Assembly: GCA_036555065.1 (NCBI GenBank)
Contig: DATBLZ010000166.1
Coordinates: 16,373-80,372 of the forward strand
Source of the DNA: DATBLZ01 sp036555065
GTDB lineage: Bacteria; Pseudomonadota; Gammaproteobacteria; Steroidobacterales; Rariloculaceae
DNA: 64,000 bases
Direction of reading: 5' to 3'
Part shown: piece after piece, positions 9,510-18,766 of the stretch
How the letters are laid out: every line of letters begins with the position of its first letter
Numbering within the stretch: position 1 is the first letter of the stretch
Notes under the pieces: generated by a model
The model's input: the letters and a program-made list of their open reading frames with translations, nothing else
Database searches by the model: none
Told to the model about the DNA's origin: nothing
Position numbers and translations under genes: made by a program

Positions 9510-9600
<91 letters not shown>

Positions 9601-9649
9601 GCCGGCCAATCTAGCAGCGCGGCGGACGACGGGCAAATCGAGTTGCGGC

Positions 9650-9991
9650 CTAAGCCTTGCTCGGCAGACCGTATTGGTGGACGCGGACCTTCTCGAGCGT
9701 AACGAGACCGCTCGCCATCATGCCTTCGAGCACGGGTAGGAAGCGCTCAATTTTTTCTTCGCTGTCGACGATCTCGATGACCATCGGCAGGTCGTCGGAG
9801 AGCTCGAGGATCTTTGCGGTATGCAGCACGCTGCTTGCGCCAAAGCCCTGCAGGCCGCGAAGCACAGTCGCACCGGCGAGGCCCTGGGCGCGGGCTTTCT
9901 GCACGATGGCTTCGTAGAGCGGCCGGTGCTCGTAGCGATCACGCTCACCGACGAAGAGCCGCAGCAGCGTCGATTGTTCCGGGATTTTCAT
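9650..9991 (-). CDS. DUF190 family protein
   Basis: A soluble 113-residue protein of the DUF190 family, which is frequently encoded next to crcB. It shows LRLFVGERDRYEHRPLYEAIV, LAGATVLRGLQGFGASS and LPMVIEIVDSEEKIERFLP, the typical family blocks. Structure-based suggestions of a PII-like fold exist, but its function is unknown; a modulator of the fluoride channel is only an inference from linkage. It is the last gene of a minus-strand run CDF exporter-crcB-DUF190, 10 bases after crcB. ATG 9991 gives MKIPEQSTLLRL. Confidence 0.85.
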   Translation of the reverse strand: MKIPEQSTLLRLFVGERDRYEHRPLYEAIVQKARAQGLAGATVLRGLQGFGASSVLHTAKILELSDDLPMVIEIVDSEEKIERFLPVLEGMMASGLVTLEKVRVHQYGLPSKA

Positions 9992-10001
9992 AACGCTTCT
10001 C

Positions 10002-10388
10002 CTACGGACGCGCCAGCACCGTCGCGGCCGCGTATCCGAGCCAGACGGCAATGAGGCAGAGGACTATCGACAGCAGAACGTTGGCGACGGCGAAGAGCCA
10101 GTCGCCGTCACGCACGAGGTTCAGCGTTTCCAAGCTGAACGATGAAAACGTCGTGTACCCCCCGAGAACGCCGATCAAGAGAAATGCCCGCACGTCGGGC
10201 GCCGCCAGTACACGGCCATCCGGCGCCATGAGCGCCGCAAGGAAGCCGATCAGCAGCGACCCCAAGACGTTGACGATGAGCGTTCCCCACGGAAACGATG
10301 CGCCGAGCCAACGCGCAGCAAGACCGCTGCAACCATAACGCGCGACGCCGCCGATGGCGCTGCCGAGCGCAATCCACAAATACGTCAT
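10002..10388 (-). CDS. crcB: Fluoride ion channel CrcB/Fluc
   Basis: Small dual-topology membrane channel that exports fluoride. The 128 residues contain four hydrophobic helices and the family motifs GSAIGGVARYG near the N-terminus, GTLIVNVLGS (conserved Asn of the pore) and GGYTTFSSFSLET with the phenylalanine/serine pore residues. Start ATG 10388 gives MTYLWIALGS. It lies four bases after the CDF exporter. I found no crcB-type fluoride riboswitch upstream of the operon. Confidence 0.93.
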   Translation of the reverse strand: MTYLWIALGSAIGGVARYGCSGLAARWLGASFPWGTLIVNVLGSLLIGFLAALMAPDGRVLAAPDVRAFLLIGVLGGYTTFSSFSLETLNLVRDGDWLFAVANVLLSIVLCLIAVWLGYAAATVLARP

Positions 10389-10392
10389 GCCC

Positions 10393-11346
10393 TCAGGAGT
10401 CCTGGCAAGCAGCTTGTTTCGCCGCGTGCGCCTCTTCGTCCGCGTGCCGGTTCTCGTGATCGTCGCCGCAGGCGCCATACTCGATCTCGACGGTCGCGTG
10501 CGCGATCGCGAAGTGCTCGGCGAGCAGTTGCTTGATCTTGCGGACCGCCATCTCCGAATTGGTGCCGGCCTCGACGCTCGCATGCATCGTCACCATCGGC
10601 CGTTCTTCGCTGATCGACCACGCGTGGACATGGTGGATGTCTTGCACGAATGGCAGCGCCTTGCAGATGTCTTCCTTGACGGCGCGGACGTCGAAGCCCG
10701 ACGGCGACCCTTCGAGCAGGATGTGGCCGCTGTCGGCGAGGACCTTCCACCCCGAGCGCAAGATGATCACGGCGACGAGCATCGAGAGTAGGGGATCGAT
10801 CGGCATCCACCGAGTCCAGAGAATCACGACGGATGCGGTCACTGCCGCAATCGAGCCGAGCATGTCGCCGGCGACATGGAGTGTTGCGGCGCGAATGTTG
10901 AGATTGCTCTTGTCCCCGCTGCGCAGGATCAGAAATGCGATGACATTGACGACGAGGCCCGCGAGCGCGATCCAGAGCATCACGCCGCCCTGCACCTGAA
11001 TCGGCGAGCGCAGCCGCTGAATGGCCTCGCCGACGATCCACGCAGCGATCGCGAAGAGCGCGATGCCGTTGACGAAGGCGACGAGCACGGAGAATCGGTC
11101 GAACCCGTATGTGCGGCGCCAATCCGCGGGCCGGCGCGCCATCCTGAAGCCGAGCCACGCCAACGCCAGCGACGCGAAATCCGTGAGCATGTGGCCCGCG
11201 TCGGCGAGGAGCGCGAGCGATCCGGCGACGACGCCGCCGACGACCTCGGCCACCATGAAGGCGCCGGTAAGCACGGCCGCTAGACCGACGCTGCGCTCGT
11301 TGACGGCGTGTCCGTGCCTTGCCTCGTGATCGGGGTGGTCGTGCAT
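10393..11346 (-). CDS. Cation diffusion facilitator (CzcD/ZitB-like) metal exporter
   Basis: CDF-family proton/metal antiporter of 317 residues, probably exporting Zn(II) or similar ions. Six membrane helices can be traced. The metal site is formed by HxxxD in helix 2 (ADAGHMLTD) and HxxxD in helix 5 (HVAGDMLGS), the H/D pattern common to zinc transporters. The N-terminus is histidine-rich (MHDHPDHEARHGH) and the C-terminal domain has HHVHAWSI and a His/Asp tail. It heads the minus-strand set with crcB and the DUF190 gene. Confidence 0.92.
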   Translation of the reverse strand: MHDHPDHEARHGHAVNERSVGLAAVLTGAFMVAEVVGGVVAGSLALLADAGHMLTDFASLALAWLGFRMARRPADWRRTYGFDRFSVLVAFVNGIALFAIAAWIVGEAIQRLRSPIQVQGGVMLWIALAGLVVNVIAFLILRSGDKSNLNIRAATLHVAGDMLGSIAAVTASVVILWTRWMPIDPLLSMLVAVIILRSGWKVLADSGHILLEGSPSGFDVRAVKEDICKALPFVQDIHHVHAWSISEERPMVTMHASVEAGTNSEMAVRKIKQLLAEHFAIAHATVEIEYGACGDDHENRHADEEAHAAKQAACQDS

Positions 11347-11387
11347 TGTCGCGCCTACCGCGGCGCTCGAATTCTACAGTGAGAAGA

Positions 11388-11412
11388 GTCGCGGCTGAAG
11401 CCGCTCCCACAG
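11388..11412 (-). repeat. REP palindrome copy 1
   Basis: Imperfect palindrome with arms GCGGCT and AGCCGC and a GTGGGAG/CTCCCAC tail, here in the orientation TCGCGGCTGAAGCCGCTCCC. It lies in the 70-base gap between the tagH-like gene end and the CDF exporter start. Confidence 0.85.
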
Positions 11413-11416
11413 GGGA

Positions 11417-12811
11417 TCAGGCGACGCTCGCTTTGACCTTCTGCTCGGCGCGCATGCCCGTGACGCGCGTTGCCTCGGCGTCGTACGTTCGCGCGATCTC
11501 CTCGAGGAATGCCGCGGGAAACTCACCGGGGTTCCGCTGCGAGAGGACTTGGTAGAGGTCCTTGAAGAGGTCCCAATACTTGAGTTTGTTCGTCGCGGCC
11601 ATGATGCCCGTGCGGCCGTTCGAGAACTTCTGCTCGAGATGCTCGGGATCGACTCGCTCGATATAGGCAACGACTGCCTCGAGCATTGCCTTCATGAGGA
11701 TCTGCTGATGCCTGCGGATGTCGTCGAATGCGTCGCGGACTGCCTGCACGGCGTCTAGGTACTGCTCGGAGTCGCGGAACAACAAGTTGTTGAGCGCCTC
11801 ATCGACGCCGGCCGAGAACTTGAGCGAGTTGTTGTTGCCACCCGGCTGTATCGTCGTATTCGATTGTCGCAGCAGGCTCTTCTGCGCCGCGCGCAGGTGC
11901 AAATTCTCAGTGAGGCCGGCAATCGTCTCGCGCATGAGCTGGCCAAGACGCAGCAATAGCGCCTCGGACTGTTGCTCGTCGAGCGCCATCACGGGCATGC
12001 CGGCGCCGCGGAAGAACGCATCGAGCGTGAGCGCCGGGGTCACCGGCGTTGGTTCTACAGCAGGAGCGGCGATCGGCGCGACGGAAGCGACGGGTGCCGC
12101 CGCAGCACCGGCGCGGGCACTGATCTTCCGCTTGCGCTTGACCTTGATGGGTGGGGGCTGCGCGGCGTTCGTGCGGACGCGCGCCGTATCCGACTCGCGC
12201 GGCTTGGCAGCCGCACTTGGCGCCGCGGGCGACGGCGCTGCCGCCGGCGCGCTCGTATGGGACGGCGCCTGGTCGGGCACGAGCGCAAGCTCCCCGCTCG
12301 TGAAGCCGTAATCGAGCGGCGACAACGTCGTTGCTTGGTCCTGGTCGAGCAGCGTTTCGATGCCGACGCCCGTGATCTCGAATGGGTCGACGAGATCGCG
12401 CTTCACGGGCTCGGGTGCGTCGACGCGCTGCATGAGGTCGACGGGGTCGACGTGCGGCTGAATCGGAATTCGCTCTTTCGTGCTATCGCTCTCATCGATC
12501 TCGACGACCATTTCGTAATCGCCCATGCGAATGCGATCGCCGGGGAAGAGCCGCTGCGGATTGCCGCGTCCGACGGGCGTGTTCGAGCCGTTTATGTAGA
12601 GGCCGTTCGAAGACGTATCGATGATGTAGTAGCTGCCCGAGCGAAAATCGATGCTCGCGTGGCGGCTCGAGACAAATCGCTGTGCGTCGGGTAACACCCA
12701 ATCGCTTTCGAGCGAGCGGCCGATCGTGCCGCCGTTTTGACCGAACTCCTTCGTGCTGCGCTCGCGTAGACCTTGTCTGTGCTTGCTGACGACTTGCAGG
12801 CGCAGTGCCAT
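11417..12811 (-). CDS. TagH-like FHA-domain protein (type VI secretion associated)
   Basis: A 464-residue protein with an N-terminal FHA phosphothreonine-binding domain (about residues 20-100: GGTIGRS, SRHASI, DTSSNGLYING), a proline/alanine-rich linker at about residues 160-260 and a C-terminal domain from about 275 with RLGQLMRETIAGL, ALNNLLFRD and KYWDLFKDLYQVLSQR, the pattern of TagH. TagH proteins act in phosphorylation-controlled type VI secretion. No other T6SS gene is near. ATG 12811 has GAGG seven bases upstream; the in-frame TTG 12817 sits too close to it. Confidence 0.85.
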   Translation of the reverse strand: MALRLQVVSKHRQGLRERSTKEFGQNGGTIGRSLESDWVLPDAQRFVSSRHASIDFRSGSYYIIDTSSNGLYINGSNTPVGRGNPQRLFPGDRIRMGDYEMVVEIDESDSTKERIPIQPHVDPVDLMQRVDAPEPVKRDLVDPFEITGVGIETLLDQDQATTLSPLDYGFTSGELALVPDQAPSHTSAPAAAPSPAAPSAAAKPRESDTARVRTNAAQPPPIKVKRKRKISARAGAAAAPVASVAPIAAPAVEPTPVTPALTLDAFFRGAGMPVMALDEQQSEALLLRLGQLMRETIAGLTENLHLRAAQKSLLRQSNTTIQPGGNNNSLKFSAGVDEALNNLLFRDSEQYLDAVQAVRDAFDDIRRHQQILMKAMLEAVVAYIERVDPEHLEQKFSNGRTGIMAATNKLKYWDLFKDLYQVLSQRNPGEFPAAFLEEIARTYDAEATRVTGMRAEQKVKASVA

Positions 12812-12967
12812 TTGCAACCCTCGTGATACGGAGCTGGCGGGGATATTGGCGCAGTATAGCGACGAGGATTGCCGAAGCAGCGACGCGAAATCCTGGACTG
12901 TGACCTGAGTCTCAGTTATGACGCGCCTATGTTAAGCTGCGGCGGCATTCAGAGCAGCAGCCGAGCG

Positions 12968-13312
12968 ATGGCGTCCCAACCGATCTACAAAATCCTCTTC
13001 TTGAATCAAGGCAAGGTCTACGAAATTTACGCGCGCCGCGTGAGCCATGGCTCGCTGTTCGGATTCATCGAGGTCGAGAAGCTCGTGTTCGGAACGCGAA
13101 CATCGGTCGTAGTGGATCCGACCGAGGAGAAGATCCAAACGGAGTTCGCCGGCGTCAAGCGCACGTATTTGCCCATGCACTCGATTTTGCGCATCGACGA
13201 GGTCGACAAGCAGGGCGTGAGCAAGGTCGTGAATGCCGAAGGCGGCAACATCGCGCAGTTTCCGATGCCCATGTACACGCCGCCGGGGCAGGGCGGTAAG
13301 GGCGTAAAATAA
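12968..13312 (+). CDS. DUF1820 family protein
   Basis: A 114-residue cytoplasmic protein of the gammaproteobacterial DUF1820 family; function unknown. Characteristic stretches are YKILFLNQGKVYEIYARRV, SLFGFIEVEKLVFG and MHSILRIDEVDKQG. The C-terminus is glycine/lysine rich. ATG 12968 gives MASQPIYK. It is divergent from the tagH-like gene (156-base gap) and ends four bases before purL, so it may share the purL transcript. Confidence 0.85.
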   Translation: MASQPIYKILFLNQGKVYEIYARRVSHGSLFGFIEVEKLVFGTRTSVVVDPTEEKIQTEFAGVKRTYLPMHSILRIDEVDKQGVSKVVNAEGGNIAQFPMPMYTPPGQGGKGVK

Positions 13313-13316
13313 CTTC

Positions 13317-16300
13317 ATGACGATGCTGCAGCTGGCCGGGCCAGCGGCCGAGACTGCTTTCCGCCTCGCCAGGCGGCGCGAAGAGATGCGGGCGCGCTCG
13401 CCGGCATTCGTTGATCTTGGCCTCTCCTTCGAGCACTACGTTCACGTGAACCGCGCCCTCGCGCCCCGCGAGCGCGCGATCTTGGATGCGCTCGTTGCTT
13501 ACGGCGCTCCCGCGACCGCGGTTGGAGGAGCGCAAAAGCTTTACATCGTGCCGCGCCTCGGCACGATTTCGCCGTGGGCTTCGAAGGCGACCGATATCGC
13601 GCGAATTTGCGGGCTCGATTTGCACCGTATCGAGCGCGGCCGCGTGCTCGAGATCAAGGCGTCGAAGCGCCTCGGCCAGGAGGAGCTGCTCAGCCTCGCT
13701 TCGCTCGTGCACGACCGCATGACCGAAAGCGTGCTGCTCGAGCCGCCCACCGAGAAGATACTGTTCGCATCGCCGCAGCCCCGGCCCGCGCGCTGGATCG
13801 AGCTCGGCAAGAATCCGGTCGCGACGCTCGAGCGCGCGAATCGCGAGCTCGGGCTCGCGCTCTCGGCCGATGAGATCGAATACCTCGCCGCGCAGTTTCG
13901 CGCGCTGCGCCGCGACCCCTCGGATGTCGAGCTCATGATGTTCGCGCAGGCGAACTCGGAGCACTGCCGGCACAAAGTTTTCAACGCGAGTTGGATCATC
14001 GACGGCAAGCCGGCGCCGAAGAGTCTCTTTCAGATGATTCGCAACACGCATGCGCATGCGCCCGACGGCGTGCTCTCGGCGTACTCGGACAACGCCGCGG
14101 TCGTCGCGGGGCCCGATGCCGCGTGGTTCTTTCCCGATCCGCGCTCGGGCCTCTACGAATACGTGACCGAGCCCGCGCACATGCTCATGAAGGTCGAGAC
14201 GCACAACCACCCGACGGCGATCTCGCCGTTTCCGGGCGCGGCGACGGGTCCGGGCGGCGAGATCCGCGACGAGGGCGCGACGGGCCGCGGCGCGAAACCG
14301 AAAGCGGGGCTCACGGGATTTACGGTCTCGCATCTCGAGATCGCGGATTGGAAGCAGCCATGGGAAGAGAAGCTTCCCGGCAAGCCCGATCGTATCGCCT
14401 CGCCCTTGCAAATCATGCTCGAAGGACCGATCGGCGCGGCTTCATTCAACAACGAGTTCGGCCGGCCCGCGTTGAACGGCTACTTCCGCACGTGCTTGCT
14501 CGAGGACGACGGCGTTTGGCGCGGCTACCACAAGCCGATCATGCTCGCGGGCGGCATCGGCCAAGTTCGTGAGATGCACGTGACGAAGGCGCGTCCCGCC
14601 GCGGGCGCGAAACTCATCGTGCTCGGCGGCCCGGCGATGCTGATCGGCTTGGGCGGCGGCGCTGCGTCGTCGCAAGGCAGCGGCGCGGGCGAGGAAGCGC
14701 TCGACTTCGCGTCGGTGCAACGCGGTAATCCCGAGATGCAGCGCCGCGCGCAAGAAGTCATCGACGCGTGCTGGGCGCTCGGCGCCGACAACCCGATCGG
14801 CGCGATTCACGACGTCGGCGCGGGCGGGCTGTCGAACGCCGTGCCCGAGATCGTCGAGCACAGCCGCTGCGGTGCAAAGCTCGAGCTCCGCAACGTGCCG
14901 AGCGACGAGCCCGGCATGAGCCCGATGGAATTGTGGTGCAACGAGTCGCAAGAGCGGTATGTCATGAGCATCGAGCCCGGGCGGCTCGAAGCCTTCGCCG
15001 CGATCTGCGCGCGCGAGCGGTGTCCCTACGCCGTGCTCGGCGAGCTCACGGCCGAGCGCGTGCTTGCGGTCAACGATCGCGAGCTCGGCAACGAGCCCGT
15101 CGCGATGCCGATGGAAGTCTTGTTCGGCAAGCCGCCGAAGATGACGCGCAAGATCACGAGCGCGGCGCAAGAGACTCCCGCCTGGGACCATCGCCGCATC
15201 GAGCTCGGCGCTGCCATCGACCGTGTGCTCGCGTTTCCGGCCGTCGCCGACAAGTCGTTCCTGATTCATATCGGCGATCGCACCGTCGGCGGTCTCGTGG
15301 CGCGCGATCAGCTCGTCGGCCCTTGGCAGGTGCCCGTCAGCGACGTTGCGGTCACGGCCGCGAGCTACTCGGGCTACACGGGCGAGGCCATGGCCATAGG
15401 TGAGCGTACGCCGGTCGCGATTGAGAATGGCCCCGCCGCGGCAAGGCTCGCGGTCGCCGAGGCCGTCATGAACATCGTGGCGGCCGACGTCGCCACGCTC
15501 GGCGACATACGACTCTCGGCGAACTGGATGGCGGCGGCCGCGTACGGCAACGACGACGCGGCGCTCTTCGCGATGGTCGAAGCCGTCGGCGAGGAGCTCT
15601 GCCCGGAGCTCGGTATCGCGATCCCCGTCGGCAAGGACTCGTTGTCGATGCGCACGAGCTGGACCGACGCCGGCGCCGAGCGCGAGGTCGTCGCGCCCGT
15701 TTCGCTCGTCGTCTCGGCATTCGCACCCGTGAAAGACATTCGCGCGACGCTCACGCCGGAGCTCGTGCGCGACCGCGATACGGTGTTGATATTCGTCGAC
15801 CTCGCGAATGGGGAGGCCAGGCTCGGCGGCTCGTGTCTTGCGCAAGCGCACGGCGCCTATGGCGGCGAGCCGCCCGACGTCGACGCCGAAGCTCTGCAAC
15901 ACTTTTTCAACGCGCAGCGCATGCTTCGCGAAGCCGGCCTCGTGCTCGCGTATCACGACCGCTCGGACGGCGGTCTCTTCGTCACGCTCGCCGAAATGGC
16001 GTTTGCCGCGCACGTCGGCTTGACGGTAACGTTACCCGAGGACGCGACCGACGCCGTCGGTTATCTATTCAATGAGGAGCTCGGGGCCGTCATTCAAGTG
16101 GAGCGCTCGCGGCTCGCCGAAGCCGAATCGGTGCTCGAGCTCTTGGATTGTCTCGACTACCGCGTGATCGCGGAGCTCCGACAAGACGGCGCGTTCGTCG
16201 TTCGTCGCGGTGCTGCCGAGCTCTACCGCTCGACGCGCGTCGCGCTCCACGAGCGCTGGTCGGAGCTCACGTATCGCATGCAGGCGCTGCGCGATGATCC

Positions 16301-17189
16301 CGAATGTGCGCGCGAGGCGCGCGCGGCGACGCTCGATGAGGGCGATCCCGGGTTGAACGCTGCCCTCACGTTCCCGTTGCCGTCGCTCGAAGGCCGCACG
16401 CGGGCGTCGAAGATTAAGCGCCCCGAGGTCGCGATCTTGCGCGAGCAGGGCGTCAACGGGCAGCGCGAGATGGCCGCAGCGCTCGATCGGGCCGGCTTCG
16501 CCGCCTTCGACGTGCATATGACCGATCTCATCGCCGGCCGCGTCGAGCTCGAGCGTTTTCGGGGTCTCGTCGCGTGCGGCGGGTTCTCGTATGGCGACGT
16601 GCTCGGCGCCGGCGGCGGCTGGGCGAAGTCGATTCTGTTCATCGACCGCCTGCGCGCGGCGTTCATGAAGTTCTTCGCGCGCAAGGACACGTTCGCGCTC
16701 GGCATCTGCAACGGTTGCCAGATGCTCGCCGCGCTCAAGGAGCTGATTCCGGGCACGGACGCGTGGCCCAAGTTCGTGCGCAACCGTTCCGATCAGTTCG
16801 AAGGGCGCCTGTGCCTCGTGCGAATCGAAGAGAGCCCGTCGATTCTGCTCGCCGGCATGGCCGGGTCGCGGCTGCCGATCGTGACCGCGCACGGCGAAGG
16901 GCGCGCGGAGTTTGCGAATGACGCGGCGCTCGCGCGCTGCGAGGCGGGCCTCACGGCCGTGCGCTTCGTCGACAACTACGGCGCGACCGCGGCGCGTTAT
17001 CCCGCGAACCCGAACGGCTCGCCGCACGGCATCGCCGGGTTAACGAGCGCCGACGGCCGCGTCACGATCATCATGCCGCACCCGGAGCGCGTGTTCCGCA
17101 CGACGCAGCTCTCATACCATCCGCGCGAATGGGGCGAGTGCTCGCCGTGGCAGCAGCTCTTCGACAACGCCCGTGCATGGGTCGACTGA
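13317..17189 (+). CDS. purL: Phosphoribosylformylglycinamidine synthase PurL (large fused form)
   Basis: Fourth step of purine synthesis: FGAR + Gln + ATP to FGAM. The 1290-residue chain is the fused proteobacterial type. It has an N-terminal PurS-like part, two AIRS-like ATP-binding halves (ETHNHPTAISPFPGAATGPG near residue 300; GKDSLSMRTSW near 775) and a C-terminal class I glutaminase domain with nucleophile GICNGCQML and the catalytic MPHPER. ATG 13317 follows the DUF1820 gene by four bases. Nothing is missing. Confidence 0.97.
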   Translation: MTMLQLAGPAAETAFRLARRREEMRARSPAFVDLGLSFEHYVHVNRALAPRERAILDALVAYGAPATAVGGAQKLYIVPRLGTISPWASKATDIARICGLDLHRIERGRVLEIKASKRLGQEELLSLASLVHDRMTESVLLEPPTEKILFASPQPRPARWIELGKNPVATLERANRELGLALSADEIEYLAAQFRALRRDPSDVELMMFAQANSEHCRHKVFNASWIIDGKPAPKSLFQMIRNTHAHAPDGVLSAYSDNAAVVAGPDAAWFFPDPRSGLYEYVTEPAHMLMKVETHNHPTAISPFPGAATGPGGEIRDEGATGRGAKPKAGLTGFTVSHLEIADWKQPWEEKLPGKPDRIASPLQIMLEGPIGAASFNNEFGRPALNGYFRTCLLEDDGVWRGYHKPIMLAGGIGQVREMHVTKARPAAGAKLIVLGGPAMLIGLGGGAASSQGSGAGEEALDFASVQRGNPEMQRRAQEVIDACWALGADNPIGAIHDVGAGGLSNAVPEIVEHSRCGAKLELRNVPSDEPGMSPMELWCNESQERYVMSIEPGRLEAFAAICARERCPYAVLGELTAERVLAVNDRELGNEPVAMPMEVLFGKPPKMTRKITSAAQETPAWDHRRIELGAAIDRVLAFPAVADKSFLIHIGDRTVGGLVARDQLVGPWQVPVSDVAVTAASYSGYTGEAMAIGERTPVAIENGPAAARLAVAEAVMNIVAADVATLGDIRLSANWMAAAAYGNDDAALFAMVEAVGEELCPELGIAIPVGKDSLSMRTSWTDAGAEREVVAPVSLVVSAFAPVKDIRATLTPELVRDRDTVLIFVDLANGEARLGGSCLAQAHGAYGGEPPDVDAEALQHFFNAQRMLREAGLVLAYHDRSDGGLFVTLAEMAFAAHVGLTVTLPEDATDAVGYLFNEELGAVIQVERSRLAEAESVLELLDCLDYRVIAELRQDGAFVVRRGAAELYRSTRVALHERWSELTYRMQALRDDPECAREARAATLDEGDPGLNAALTFPLPSLEGRTRASKIKRPEVAILREQGVNGQREMAAALDRAGFAAFDVHMTDLIAGRVELERFRGLVACGGFSYGDVLGAGGGWAKSILFIDRLRAAFMKFFARKDTFALGICNGCQMLAALKELIPGTDAWPKFVRNRSDQFEGRLCLVRIEESPSILLAGMAGSRLPIVTAHGEGRAEFANDAALARCEAGLTAVRFVDNYGATAARYPANPNGSPHGIAGLTSADGRVTIIMPHPERVFRTTQLSYHPREWGECSPWQQLFDNARAWVD

Positions 17190-17192
17190 AGG

Positions 17193-17216
17193 TGTGGGAG
17201 CGGCTTCAGCCGCGAC
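17193..17216 (+). repeat. REP palindrome copy 2
   Basis: GGGAGCGGCTTCAGCCGCGA, same core as copy 1 in the opposite orientation. It fills the gap between the convergent purL and sugar dehydrogenase genes, beginning three bases after the purL stop. Confidence 0.88.
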
Positions 17217-17219
17217 TCC

Positions 17220-18746
17220 TCAGCTCTCCGGAACCAACCGCACGATCTGCGCGCCCGACTCGTGCTCAAGCAAGAGATAGATCGCTCCCTCCGGGCCGTT
17301 CTCGACGTCGCGGATACGGGCGAAGCCCTTGAGCAGCGTTTCGCGGTGAACCACGCGATCGCCGTCGAGGACGATGCGATAGAGCTCCGTTGCCTTGAGC
17401 GTGCCGACGATCAAGTTATGGCGCCACTCGGGAAATGCGTCGCCGTCATAGAACACGAAGGCCGACACGGCGGGCGAGGGCGTGAGATCGACGATCGGCT
17501 GCTCGATGTCGGCTAAATCGAACTCGATGCCGAGGTCTCTGCCGTAGTCGACGGGCGTGCTGTCGTACTTGAGGCCCTTCGAATAGAGCGGCCAGCCGTA
17601 ATTCCTTCCGCGCTGCAAGTGATTGACCTCGTCGCCGCCGCGCTGGCCCATCTCCGTTTCCCAGAGCTGCCCGGTTTGCCGGTCGAACTCGAGACCCTGC
17701 GGGCTTCTGTGCCCGTAAGTCCAAATACTCGGCAAGGCACCGGCGCGATCGACGAACGGATTGTCCGCGGGGATCGAGCCGTCGTCGTTGACGCGATGGA
17801 TCTTCCCGTAGGGCATCCCGAGATCCTGAACGCCGACTTGCTCGCCGGCGCCTTTGATGCCGACGCTGATGAAGACATGGCCGGCATCGTCGAACGCGAT
17901 GCGCCCGCCCGCGCCCATGTCGGGCATCCCCGTGTAGGTCTCGGGGTCGGCGCTCCAAATGGTCTCCTGGTCCACCCACTCGCCGTTCACGATGCGCCCG
18001 CGCACGAGCTTGTTCATCGAGACCGCCATGTGCGAGGCGCGGCTCGCCGTGTTGCAGTCGGTGCAACGATCGCCGTAGTGAAGGTAGATCCAGCCGTTCT
18101 CCGCGTAGTCGGGATGGACCGCGACATCCAAGATCCAGCCGAGCCCGAACGTCAGCAGGATGCCGGGCACCTTGAACCCATCGGCGTACGCCTGCGGTGC
18201 GCCGCGAATGAGCTCCGACTGCACGCCGTCGGCGGAGATGATGCTCAGGCCCCGCGTCTTCTCCGTGAGCAGGATGCGCCCGTCCGGCAGCGGCGCGATC
18301 GAGAACGGCAGCGGATCGAGGCCCGTGGCCACGGTCTCGATCCGAAAGTCATGGAGCTCGCTCTCGATGACGCCCTCAGGAATAACGAGCGGCGCGGCGA
18401 TCTTGAAGTCCGTATACGTGAGATTCGCGCGGCGCTCGGAGATATAGATCGCGAGCCTTTGGATGCGGGCGGCATCGAGCGTCGCCGACCACGCCGGCAT
18501 CGCCGTCTCCGCGATGCCGTCCGCGATGCTCTTGCTGATGTCGGCGATCGAGTCACCGTGGCGCAGCTCGCCGACGAGCGGCGTGCCTTGCGCGGCGCCT
18601 TCGAGGTTCACGCCGTGACAGACGCTGCAGTTGTCTTGGTAGTCCGTGACGAACGGATCCTGCAGTTGTGCGTTGGCCGTCGCCGCCGCGAGGCCGGCGA
18701 GGGCAATTCCGATCGACCGCTGCATCCATATCCAATTGATTTTCAT
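17220..18746 (-). CDS. Cytochrome c / PQQ-type sugar dehydrogenase fusion (secreted)
   Basis: A 508-residue periplasmic protein. A signal peptide (GIALAGLAAATANA) is followed by a short cytochrome c domain at about residues 25-115 with one heme motif CSVCH and a probable axial methionine in AMPAWSA. From about residue 135 there is a six-bladed soluble glucose/sorbosone dehydrogenase domain: LPDGRILLTEK, GLGWILDVAVHPDYAENGWIYLHY, HRSPQGLEFDRQTGQLWETEMG and NYGWPLYSKG. The family oxidises aldoses with PQQ; the fused heme would take the electrons. Substrate is unknown. ATG 18746 gives MKINWIWMQRS. It lies 20 bases after the small secreted protein gene. Confidence 0.88.
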   Translation of the reverse strand: MKINWIWMQRSIGIALAGLAAATANAQLQDPFVTDYQDNCSVCHGVNLEGAAQGTPLVGELRHGDSIADISKSIADGIAETAMPAWSATLDAARIQRLAIYISERRANLTYTDFKIAAPLVIPEGVIESELHDFRIETVATGLDPLPFSIAPLPDGRILLTEKTRGLSIISADGVQSELIRGAPQAYADGFKVPGILLTFGLGWILDVAVHPDYAENGWIYLHYGDRCTDCNTASRASHMAVSMNKLVRGRIVNGEWVDQETIWSADPETYTGMPDMGAGGRIAFDDAGHVFISVGIKGAGEQVGVQDLGMPYGKIHRVNDDGSIPADNPFVDRAGALPSIWTYGHRSPQGLEFDRQTGQLWETEMGQRGGDEVNHLQRGRNYGWPLYSKGLKYDSTPVDYGRDLGIEFDLADIEQPIVDLTPSPAVSAFVFYDGDAFPEWRHNLIVGTLKATELYRIVLDGDRVVHRETLLKGFARIRDVENGPEGAIYLLLEHESGAQIVRLVPES

Positions 18747-18766
18747 GGTTATTCCTGAGACCGAGC

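Noticed and set aside
11347..11416. Fluoride riboswitch upstream of the crcB operon
   Set aside because: The short upstream region holds a REP and shows none of the conserved crcB-motif pieces that I could recognise.
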